The notes under the pieces were generated by a model. That model saw nothing but the letters and a program-made list of their open reading frames with translations, was not told the origin of the DNA and made no database searches. A stretch of DNA of 64,000 bases from Candidatus Eremiobacteraceae bacterium (GTDB lineage: Bacteria > Vulcanimicrobiota > Vulcanimicrobiia > Eremiobacterales > Eremiobacteraceae): positions 1 through 64,000 of the forward strand of contig DATGJI010000045.1 in assembly GCA_035295225.1 (NCBI GenBank). Direction: 5' to 3'. Position numbers and translations under genes: made by a program. Each line of letters starts with the position of its first letter. Position 1 is the first letter of the stretch. Below, one piece after another: positions 25,768 to 34,307 of this stretch.

Positions 25768-28545
25768 ATGTCGGCGCCCATGCGGCGCGCGGGCCGGCCT
25801 CAATCGAAGACTCCGGGTCTCCGTACCTTGCCTACAGGTGAGGTGACATTTCTCTTTTCGGATATTGAAGGCTCCACGCGGCGTTGGGAATTGCACCCAC
25901 GTGCGATGCAGGCAGCTCTCGCACGTCACGAGCAGATCTTGAGCGCCGCGATCGCGCGCCACAATGGTTCCGTCTTCAAACTCATCGGTGACGCGTTTTG
26001 CACCGTCTTTCAGTCTTCAGCGGACGCGGTCGCGGCCGCGATCGACGCGCAATGCGATCTCGCTGAAGAGGACTTCTCGAGTGTAGACGGCCTTCGCATC
26101 CGCATGGGTCTGCACGCCGGTTTCGCCGAGGAGCGCAATGCCGACTATTTCGGGCCGACGGTGAATCGCGTCGCCCGGTTGATGTCGATAGGCCATGGCG
26201 GCCAAGTACTTGTTTCCGGCGCTGTCGTGGAGAGCCTCCGCGGTCACGTTCCGTCAAATGCGAGACTGATCGACCTCGGTTCGCATCGACTCAAAGACCT
26301 CACGCGCCCCGAACACGTCTGGCAGCTGGCCGTCGATAGTCAGCCCGTCGAGTTCCCGCCGCTCAACTCGCTGGATGCACGACCCAACAACCTCCCGATC
26401 CAGGCGACGAGTTTCGTCGGGCGCGAAGAGGATCTCGAAGAAGCAAAGTCTCTCATGGACCGGCACCGATTACTCACGCTGTTCGGCGCCGGCGGCGTTG
26501 GAAAGACGCGATTGGCGCTCCAAGCCGGAGCCGACTTACTGGATTACTTTCCCGACGGTGTATGGTTCGCCGATCTCGCGCCCCTCAGAGATCCGGAACT
26601 TGTGGCGGGGGTGGTCGCCGGTGCCCTCGGCATGCCGCAGCGCGGCAATCAGCGCGTCGACGAGGTCATTCCGCAGTGGCTGAAGCACAAACATCTGCTC
26701 CTCATCCTCGACAATTGCGAACATGTGCTATTCGCGGCGGCGACGCTGGCGGACGCTATCCTTTCGGCAGCCCCGAACGTCAAAATACTCGCAACATCGC
26801 GACAAGCGCTTGGCCTCAACGGTGAAGTCGTGCACCGGTTATCATCGCTTGCGGTCCCGGACCATTCCGTCGACGTGCGGCTCGCCGATACACTGAAGTA
26901 CGGCGCTTTGGCGCTCTTCGTCGATCGCGCGAAATCCGCCGACACGCGGTTCGTGCTCAGCGAAGATACTGCGCCGATCGTGGCCGAGATCTGCCGCAGA
27001 CTTGACGGCATTCCGCTCGCGATCGAGCTCGCGGCTGCGCGTGTGAGAGTCCTCTCCATCCCCAACCTCGCCCGGCGCATCGACGACCGCTTTAGGCTGC
27101 TCACCGGCGGAAGCCGCACCGCGCTCCCACGTCAGAAGACGCTGGCGGCGCTCATCGATTGGAGCTTTGGCTTGCTCACGCTGCCGGAGCAGACCATGTT
27201 CAATCGCGTCGGCATCTTCGCCGGCAGCTTTAGCCTCGAGGCGGCGACTACGGTGTGCGGCGGCGACCAACTCGAGGCAGACGACATCTTTGAACTGCTG
27301 GCGTCGCTTGTCGACAAGTCGCTTATCATCGCCGATACGACCGGCGAGCGCGAACGCTACCGAATGCTTGAGTCGACGCGCGCTTATGCACTCGAAAAGC
27401 TCGCTCAAGACGGCGATCGCGAACGACTCGCTCGCAAACATTCGGAGTACTTCCGCGACCTGTCACTCGATGCGGAAAAGCGCTCCGGAACAGGATCGAA
27501 CGCGGCATGGGTGGCGAGTGTGGAACCAGATCTCGACAATCTCCGCGCGGCGATGGAGTGGACACTCACCGCGGGCCACGACGCGGCGGCAGGCGCATTG
27601 ATCGCCGGGTCGCTCACACGGCTGTGGACCAGCGGAATCGCGGCTGAAGGACGTTTTTGGATTGAACGCGCGCAGGCGCAGATTGACGAGTCGACTCAAC
27701 CTCGATTGGCGGCCCGGTTATGGCGAGGGCTCGCGGCCATTCATGACGGCGCGTATGCGTACGAATGCGCTCAGCGATCGCTTGCACTTTGCCGCACGTC
27801 GGGAGACAGTCACGGAGAAGCTTGGAGCATGTACCGCCAAGCGTCGGCGCTCTTCCAAATGGGCCGCCTCGATGATACGCACGAAGCTGCTTCGGTCGCG
27901 CTCGCGGGCATGATCGAACAAGGAGATAAACTCGGAGAGGCGGCCAGCCGCAGCCTGCTTGGTGCGGTCTACGAGTCGCGCGGCGACATCGCGGCGGGTC
28001 GTGACGCACAATCGAAGTCTCTGGCTATCGCACGCGGCCTGGACTACCAGAGCGGCATTGTGACGTCGCTTGGCAACCTCTCTGTGTTGGAGTTCATAGA
28101 CGGTCGATTTACGGAAGCGCTGACCTTGATGGAAGAGGTTCTGCAAATGTCCGGGGGGATAAAAGACGAGGCCATCGGTCATCTCAACGTCACCGTTTGC
28201 CGCGTTGCCGTGGGGGATATCGATGGCGCGCGCGCTGCCGCCCGCAAGGCGCTGCGGCTGTCGAGGAAAACGGAAAGTCCCTTTCTCACCGCAATCGGCC
28301 TGCAAAATGTCGGGCTGGTCGGTGCCCTTGGCGAGCAAGAACGGCTAGCCGCGCGCCTCATCGGCTATGTCAACGTTCAATACCGAGCGCTCGGGTTACA
28401 ACGAGAATCTATCGAGAAATGGGGCCATGACAAGCTCATGGCCGCGCTGCGCAGGCGGCTCAGCGATGCCGAGATCGAGAGCCTGGCGGCCGAAGGTGCG
28501 TCGTGGTCGGAAGATCGGGCAACAGAAGCGGCGCAACAGATTTGA
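25768..28545 (+). CDS. Class III adenylate/guanylate cyclase fused to STAND ATPase and TPR repeats (paralogue A)
   Basis: 925 aa. Residues about 25-160 are a class III cyclase: metal Asp32 (FSDIEGS) and Asp75 (KLIGDAF), substrate-specificity Lys71 and Thr131, transition-state Asn133 and Arg137. All key residues are present, so activity is plausible. Residues about 210-480 are an NB-ARC/AfsR-like STAND ATPase with P-loop GAGGVGKT (240-247) and Walker B LLLILDNCEH. TPR-like repeats fill the rest. The protein is soluble and probably signals by cyclic nucleotide gated by ATPase state. It is followed 144 bp later by a TonB-dependent receptor. A close paralogue lies at 34308. Confidence 0.92.
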   Translation: MSAPMRRAGRPQSKTPGLRTLPTGEVTFLFSDIEGSTRRWELHPRAMQAALARHEQILSAAIARHNGSVFKLIGDAFCTVFQSSADAVAAAIDAQCDLAEEDFSSVDGLRIRMGLHAGFAEERNADYFGPTVNRVARLMSIGHGGQVLVSGAVVESLRGHVPSNARLIDLGSHRLKDLTRPEHVWQLAVDSQPVEFPPLNSLDARPNNLPIQATSFVGREEDLEEAKSLMDRHRLLTLFGAGGVGKTRLALQAGADLLDYFPDGVWFADLAPLRDPELVAGVVAGALGMPQRGNQRVDEVIPQWLKHKHLLLILDNCEHVLFAAATLADAILSAAPNVKILATSRQALGLNGEVVHRLSSLAVPDHSVDVRLADTLKYGALALFVDRAKSADTRFVLSEDTAPIVAEICRRLDGIPLAIELAAARVRVLSIPNLARRIDDRFRLLTGGSRTALPRQKTLAALIDWSFGLLTLPEQTMFNRVGIFAGSFSLEAATTVCGGDQLEADDIFELLASLVDKSLIIADTTGERERYRMLESTRAYALEKLAQDGDRERLARKHSEYFRDLSLDAEKRSGTGSNAAWVASVEPDLDNLRAAMEWTLTAGHDAAAGALIAGSLTRLWTSGIAAEGRFWIERAQAQIDESTQPRLAARLWRGLAAIHDGAYAYECAQRSLALCRTSGDSHGEAWSMYRQASALFQMGRLDDTHEAASVALAGMIEQGDKLGEAASRSLLGAVYESRGDIAAGRDAQSKSLAIARGLDYQSGIVTSLGNLSVLEFIDGRFTEALTLMEEVLQMSGGIKDEAIGHLNVTVCRVAVGDIDGARAAARKALRLSRKTESPFLTAIGLQNVGLVGALGEQERLAARLIGYVNVQYRALGLQRESIEKWGHDKLMAALRRRLSDAEIESLAAEGASWSEDRATEAAQQI

Positions 28546-28689
28546 AGCGGGGCGCGGATCGATAGCGCGATATCCTCGACTCCGCCATTCTTTGACGCGC
28601 CTGGTCATTATTCGCAAGTATTGGCGAAATGATTGACCGCATCGCCGTCCAATGTGACCGCCAGTCACCGTCATCTCGTGGAGGCTCTT

Positions 28690-31600
28690 ATGCGGATTTC
28701 GCTTTGGCGTCTATTTTTCGTCGTTGCGAGCTTTGCGCTGTTCACCGTAACGGTGTTCGTGCAAGCGGCGAACGCCGGCACCACGGGCTCATTGGGCGGC
28801 ACGGTCGTGGATTCGAAGACCGGCGCACCGATCGCCTCGGCCGCGGTGAGCGTCACGAGCCCGTCGGAGTCCGCGACAGGAGCCACCGATAGAGCCGGCC
28901 ACTTCGAGTTTCTCTCGCTCATACCGGACACGTACACCGTAACGGTCAGCAAAGACGGCTTCGCGAGCTCGCGGATCCTCGGCATCAGCATCCTCTCCGA
29001 CCAGAGCCAGAATATCGCGGTCCGTTTGGACTTCGCGCCGAAAACGATCGGCACGATCCAAGCCATCGCGCGGTCGTCGATCAGCCCGGTTCGGCCGGGC
29101 ACCACCACGGACGTCTATTCAGTCAATACGGCGATGACGCGCGCGGCGGCCACCTTGGGCGGCGGCGGCGGACTGAACAACGCGTATTCGGCGATCGCCT
29201 CGATGCCTGGCGCGTTTGTGCCGCCCAATCAGAACGGCGTGAACCAGACTGTGTATATCCGCGGCGGCTACTACGATCAGATCGGCTACGAGTACGACGG
29301 CGTGCCGATGAACCGCTCATTCGACAACTATCCGTCGTCCTCGCTCTCCACGCTCGGCCAAGAGGAACTGCAGATCTACACGGGCGGCGGCGCCGCGAGC
29401 TCCGACGCGACCGGCCTCGCCGGCTTCATCAATCAAGTCGTGCGCTCCGGCACGGTACCTGGATTCTTCGACTTCTCGGGCCGCATGGGGTCACCGACGT
29501 TCTACAACGACCTCTCCTTTGAATATGGCGGCGCCACGGACAATCGGCTCTTCTCCTACTACGCCGGGTTGAGCGGATACAATCAAGGGCTGCGTTATCT
29601 CACGAACGACAACGGCGCGTCGCTGATGGACGAGTTCCCTTCGACATACCCGAGCAACATCACGACGAATCTGCCGTTCTGGCCCGCCGTGTACCCGACA
29701 TGCGATCCGAAAAACCCGAATCTCTACACGAACCCGGCCACGAGCTTCATCAACAGCGACCCCGGCTGCTTAGGTGTGGTAAGCCCGCAGACCGATTTCT
29801 TATCGAACCTGATGGGACGCGAAGGAGTCCTCAATCTCCATTTCGGCGTGCCGCACAAACGCGACAACGGCCGCGACGATATCCAACTCCTGTATTCGAA
29901 TTCGTCGCAGTTCGGACAATACTACAGCAGCGCGCTCGATGCTGGTACGCTGCTGCCGGCTCTCGAGAATATCGGTTACGCCTACACCCCGCAGTGGCCG
30001 GATTTCTACACCTACGGTGCGGGCACGCAGTTTCTCCGACTCGCCAACGCGCCTGTGATCGGATACGGATTCCCGGGTTCGCCGAGCGGCCGCTGTCTGA
30101 ACCAGACCGGCATCGGCGATTTCCCGCTGCCGATTCCAAACGGTTGCCCGATCACCTCGTCTTTTCCGACCGGCAATTCCCAATTGCCCATCGGCTATCG
30201 CGACGGACGTTGGGAATTGGCAAGCGTGGTCAAAGCGCAGTATCAGGCGAACCTGAACGCCACGTCGTACTTGCGAGGCTTCGGCTACATCTTCTACTCT
30301 GACACGAATCGGAGCGGCGCAGTACAGGACGGCATCACCGGTCCGTTCGGTTCCGTGAACCTCGGCGGCACGAACTTCGATTACGAGGTCGGCGCGCACA
30401 CGCGCGGGGCTCAACTGCAGTATGCCAACCAGATCTCGCCGATCCACGAGCTCACCGCCACGCTCAACTATTCAGAGTCGCGCACGCTTCGCTACTACAA
30501 CTTCAACGATTTCAACACAGCGTTCCAGCAGGTGAGCAATCTCACGAACGGCTCACAATGCTATGCGCAGATGGACGGCTCCCTTGCAAACGGCGTCGAC
30601 CAGGTCACCGCGGGGCAAGTCGCTCCGTGCAACGATCCGATCACGCAGGGCGATTTCGAAGACCCGACCGGATCGCCGGACGGTGATCCGACCAATCCGA
30701 TGAACCTCACCTGCTCCAGCGGCGGGCCCAATCCGATTCCGGCGCCGGCGTGCGCGGCAAACGCTGCGTGGCGCCTGACGTTCACCGGCAACCAGGCGGA
30801 GATCAACTCGGTCAAGCCCGAACTCGCCAATTTTTCGATCAGCGACGAGTGGAAACCCAACGGACGACTCGATATCACTTCCAGCCTGCGCCTCGATCGC
30901 GACGAGTACATCATCACACCGGTGTCATCGCCTGCGAAGGACTTCTGGTACGCATCCGCACGCGCGGAGTTCTGTTACGATCCCACGACATTTCAACCGG
31001 CGATCGTGCCCGAACCGCCGCAATTTCTCCACAGCGTCAGCCCGTACGTCTCGTTCAACTGTCCAATGGTCAACGGCGTACAGACGGTTCACCCGGATGG
31101 CAAAAACGGTCACATCCTGCTCACCGACGCTGTGCCGTCGAACTACACGCAGACGTACTTCCAACCGCGTTTCGGGCTGACGTACTCGCTCAACCCGAAC
31201 ACCGTGCTGCGTCTGTCGGCAGGCCGCTTTGCGCAAGAGCCGCAGAACTACGAGATCGAGTATAACAGCCTGGAGCCGAATCTCGCCGCCCAGCTCGTCG
31301 GGTTCATGCAGTTCGGCTACAACACGCCGTTCCACGCGGCGAAGGCGCAGTTCTCGAACAACTATGACGCGTCCATCGAACACAACTTCCCCGGCACGGA
31401 CCTCGGCTTCAAGTTCACGCCGTACTACCGGTGGGCGACGGACCAGCTCTATGAGACGGTCAGCATTCCCACGCTGTTCGGCGTCTCCCCATCGTTCACG
31501 GGCGGTACGGAACGCGTGGACGGCGTGGAGTTGGAATTGACGAAAGGCGACTTCAACAAGAGCGGCCTCTCAGGCTACCTCGCGTACACGTACACGAACG

Positions 31601-32490
31601 CAGCCGAGAAGTGGAGCAACTACGCCGGCGTACCCATCAACGCGGTGGACCCGTACAACGAGGACATCCGCAATTTCAACGCTCTGACCAAAGCAGGCGG
31701 CGGGTCGCCGTGCTATGCGAACAGCGGTGACGGTACACCGGATCCGACATGCGGCGCTACATCGATCCTCAACCCGTACTACAATGTGGCGCAGCAGCCG
31801 CTGCTCGACAAGTTCGGCTGGTACACGCCTGGCCTCGACTTCCCGTACGTCTCGCCGAACACGTTCGCGCTCGTGCTCAACGAGCGAGTCCGAAAGTTCG
31901 CGATCACGCCGGCGTTCTCGCTCAACGAGGGCGCCCCGTACGGCACGCCCGCGGATTTCCAAGGACTCGATCCTCGCACGTGCTCGGCGAATCAGGGCAG
32001 CGAAGGCATCACGGGCGCGCCCAACCCTCTCACCGCCGATTACACGTCGTGCAGTCACGCGGCGGTTGGTGCAAGCGGTTCGTCGCCAGGTTATCTATGG
32101 GTTCCGAGTCCGTACACCGGCAAATTCAACGGTTTCGGACAGTACCGTCAGCCCTGGCAGTTCAACCTCGGGCTGCAGATGTCGTACGACATCAGCCCGC
32201 GCACGACCGCCAACCTGTCGATCGTGAACCTGGCAAATGCATGTTTCGGCGGATCGAGCGAGCCGTGGACGAAGGCCTATCCGCCCAATAACGTGGCTTG
32301 CGGCTACTCGTACAACAAGTTCTTCATCTCCAACTTCTATAACGGCGCAAGTCCGAACGACATCAACGCGAACGGCGTTCCACTCAACAAATACTTCACA
32401 GTTCCGTACGCACCCGCGTACGGCGACGTCAACTCGGCCAACTTGCCGCAACCGTTGCAGCTCTACTTCCAACTACAGGTGAAGATGTAA
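28690..32490 (+). CDS. TonB-dependent receptor-like protein with carboxypeptidase-regulatory-like N-domain (paralogue A)
   Basis: 1266 aa. ATG at 28690 has GGAGG 5 nt upstream. A signal peptide is followed by an N-terminal beta-sandwich of the CarboxypepD-reg-like type (GTVVDSKTGAPIASAAVSV). The plug region contains LGGGGGLNNAYSAIASMPG, YIRGGYYDQIGYEYDGVP and GFINQVVRSGT. The remainder is a large barrel ending in an aromatic residue pattern (LQLYFQLQVKM). Such receptors import large or scarce ligands with TonB energy. No TonB/ExbBD genes are in the window. Shares plug motifs with 56403. Confidence 0.9.
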   Translation: MRISLWRLFFVVASFALFTVTVFVQAANAGTTGSLGGTVVDSKTGAPIASAAVSVTSPSESATGATDRAGHFEFLSLIPDTYTVTVSKDGFASSRILGISILSDQSQNIAVRLDFAPKTIGTIQAIARSSISPVRPGTTTDVYSVNTAMTRAAATLGGGGGLNNAYSAIASMPGAFVPPNQNGVNQTVYIRGGYYDQIGYEYDGVPMNRSFDNYPSSSLSTLGQEELQIYTGGGAASSDATGLAGFINQVVRSGTVPGFFDFSGRMGSPTFYNDLSFEYGGATDNRLFSYYAGLSGYNQGLRYLTNDNGASLMDEFPSTYPSNITTNLPFWPAVYPTCDPKNPNLYTNPATSFINSDPGCLGVVSPQTDFLSNLMGREGVLNLHFGVPHKRDNGRDDIQLLYSNSSQFGQYYSSALDAGTLLPALENIGYAYTPQWPDFYTYGAGTQFLRLANAPVIGYGFPGSPSGRCLNQTGIGDFPLPIPNGCPITSSFPTGNSQLPIGYRDGRWELASVVKAQYQANLNATSYLRGFGYIFYSDTNRSGAVQDGITGPFGSVNLGGTNFDYEVGAHTRGAQLQYANQISPIHELTATLNYSESRTLRYYNFNDFNTAFQQVSNLTNGSQCYAQMDGSLANGVDQVTAGQVAPCNDPITQGDFEDPTGSPDGDPTNPMNLTCSSGGPNPIPAPACAANAAWRLTFTGNQAEINSVKPELANFSISDEWKPNGRLDITSSLRLDRDEYIITPVSSPAKDFWYASARAEFCYDPTTFQPAIVPEPPQFLHSVSPYVSFNCPMVNGVQTVHPDGKNGHILLTDAVPSNYTQTYFQPRFGLTYSLNPNTVLRLSAGRFAQEPQNYEIEYNSLEPNLAAQLVGFMQFGYNTPFHAAKAQFSNNYDASIEHNFPGTDLGFKFTPYYRWATDQLYETVSIPTLFGVSPSFTGGTERVDGVELELTKGDFNKSGLSGYLAYTYTNAAEKWSNYAGVPINAVDPYNEDIRNFNALTKAGGGSPCYANSGDGTPDPTCGATSILNPYYNVAQQPLLDKFGWYTPGLDFPYVSPNTFALVLNERVRKFAITPAFSLNEGAPYGTPADFQGLDPRTCSANQGSEGITGAPNPLTADYTSCSHAAVGASGSSPGYLWVPSPYTGKFNGFGQYRQPWQFNLGLQMSYDISPRTTANLSIVNLANACFGGSSEPWTKAYPPNNVACGYSYNKFFISNFYNGASPNDINANGVPLNKYFTVPYAPAYGDVNSANLPQPLQLYFQLQVKM

Positions 32491-32614
32491 CTACCCGAGA
32501 TGGATTAGCAGGTCGAAGCCCCAGAGGATGAGCGCCGCGCCGATGAAACTGCTGACCACAGTTCCAATCGGCGCGATTTTTTCAACGAGTATGACGGTTG
32601 CCTCGCTTTCCGCC

Positions 32615-33736
32615 CTAGTGGTTGTTTAGTCCCACGGGACGCGGGAGCTTCGGCTGCGCCGCGAAGTTCATGCTCGGCAGCCGCGGCATCGACTCGCCGT
32701 AGGGTTTGGCGACGATGCGGTAGTCGAACGAGAGCGTGGATCGACCGCTGCCGTTTTCCCGGACGGTAAACCCGGTCGGCGTACGGTCGCTGACGTACAA
32801 GCCGCGGCTATCGCCATTCGGCGTGAGGAACACGAAGTATTGACGCGTGCGGTCGACGACGCTTGCGAAGTCCGACGCGATCGAAACATAACCGCGCCCG
32901 TTGACGAGTTGGCCTTCACCGACATCTTCCATGGTCGGTTCTGCTTCGCGCGGCATGTAGGAGATCACTCGCTTGCCCGGCTGATGCGCGTTCACGCAGC
33001 CAGACGAGCAGATGCCTGCGGTGATGATCTGGCCCGTGATCGTCTCGTTTCCTGAATCGTCGATCTTGAGCACTTGGACGTTGCCGCTATTGACGCCGTC
33101 GAGAATCAGTGCACCGGCAACACCCGTGGCGTAGAGATCGGTCCCGCTGCTTGACAACCCTTGTCCGATCGTGCCTTCGAACGTCCCCTCGCCGTCGACG
33201 CCCTCAACCGAGTTGAACGACTGGCCGCCGAATATCGCGCCGGATGCAAATTCGTCGCCGTTTGCATCGACTCGCAATACCTGCGCACTGCCCACGCCCC
33301 TGCCGTCGAAGAGCGTCGCGTTAGCGTTCGATGTCTCCGCCCGCACCGCGGTGCCAGCACCGGTCACCTTGCCCCAAATGCCCACGCCCGTGACGGCCGT
33401 GCCTTTGACGCCCGCGCCGATTTTTGTCGTGCCGAACACACCCTTGTCGAACGCTCCGGAGGTGCTCGAATCGGAGCCGGTCACGCCTGCCAATCCGTTG
33501 CTCACCGACGTACTATTGAAGAACGTCGTTCCGACGATGCCGTTTCCGGCCGTCGAATTGCCTTTGATCGCCGTGCCCGTGCTGGTGTTGTCATACTCGA
33601 TGCATGGCGACGGGCTCGAACATGTGATATCCGGGCGCACGGTACGCGCCGCTCGCGAAGTGTCGCCGTGCAAGAAAAGGGCTCCGACTAAAGTGATTGA
33701 GGCGCCCACCGCCACAAACCGCGAACCGCTGATCAT
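32615..33736 (-). CDS. Exported Gly-rich repeat protein, possible adhesin or tail-fibre-like
   Basis: 373 aa, preceded by GAGGAGGAG. An N-terminal hydrophobic segment suggests export. Residues about 50-230 repeat short Gly/Thr/Asn-rich units (GxxGxT, GVxGxGxxGxx) like the parallel beta structures of trimeric adhesins or phage fibres. The C-terminal third is different and well folded in composition: YVSIASDFASVVDRTRQYFV, then FLTPNGDSRGLYVSDRTPTGF. I do not recognise the family with certainty. The 124 bp between this gene and the TonB receptor hold no supported gene. Confidence 0.6.
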   Translation of the reverse strand: MISGSRFVAVGASITLVGALFLHGDTSRAARTVRPDITCSSPSPCIEYDNTSTGTAIKGNSTAGNGIVGTTFFNSTSVSNGLAGVTGSDSSTSGAFDKGVFGTTKIGAGVKGTAVTGVGIWGKVTGAGTAVRAETSNANATLFDGRGVGSAQVLRVDANGDEFASGAIFGGQSFNSVEGVDGEGTFEGTIGQGLSSSGTDLYATGVAGALILDGVNSGNVQVLKIDDSGNETITGQIITAGICSSGCVNAHQPGKRVISYMPREAEPTMEDVGEGQLVNGRGYVSIASDFASVVDRTRQYFVFLTPNGDSRGLYVSDRTPTGFTVRENGSGRSTLSFDYRIVAKPYGESMPRLPSMNFAAQPKLPRPVGLNNH

Positions 33737-33854
33737 TTCCAGTCTCCTCCTCTAAGATCGATGAAGAAACAAAACCGCGCGACCCGCATTGTATGCAGGT
33801 TGCGCGGCGCCGCTATTGTCGCAAGCCGGCCGAACCGGACACGAAAGCCTCCTC

Positions 33855-34232
33855 TTAGCGCGGCTTCAATTCATGGAGAATGAACTCGTTGCCCTCGCTA
33901 TCGTGCGCGAACGCGAGAAAGCACCCGGGCGTCTCATAGATCTTCGCGTCGTCCTCGAACGTGATGCCGCTTGCCTTGCAGGCCGCGACCGCAGCTTTGA
34001 TATCGTCGACGCCGAAGTGCACGCCACCCGACTTCTCCCAAGGCGCGGTAGGCGGTTTGACGATGCCGAATGTTTCGCCGGTCGGAAACGTCCACTCGGC
34101 TCCGACGCCGAAGCTGAGCGTAGGAGCAAATCCTAACACGTCAGTATAGAATTTCGTCGCGCGGTCGACGTCTTTGACCAGATACATCGTCGTGTCGACG
34201 CCTCGAATTCCGATCTTGCTCGCAGTTGCCAT
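33855..34232 (-). CDS. VOC/glyoxalase-superfamily protein
   Basis: 125 aa. The pattern TMYLVKDVDRATKFYTDVLGF at the start and FLAFAHDSEGNEFILHELK at the end is a standard VOC module, and GGVHFGVDDI lies between. RBS AAGGTG precedes the ATG. Function unknown. It is divergent from the second cyclase-STAND gene. A third VOC protein of the window, unrelated in detail to the others. Confidence 0.86.
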   Translation of the reverse strand: MATASKIGIRGVDTTMYLVKDVDRATKFYTDVLGFAPTLSFGVGAEWTFPTGETFGIVKPPTAPWEKSGGVHFGVDDIKAAVAACKASGITFEDDAKIYETPGCFLAFAHDSEGNEFILHELKPR

Positions 34233-34307
34233 GGTTGCACCTTTTGTGTCCGGCTGAAGGGTTGAACAGCGTACCGTCCGGCGCGGACATTCTCCTCTCT
34301 CGAGCGA

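Noticed and set aside
32491-32614. Small minus-strand frame encoding a hydrophobic helix after the Gly-rich repeat gene
   Set aside because: The frame has no ATG, GTG or TTG start that keeps the membrane segment intact and no ribosome site; evidence too weak.
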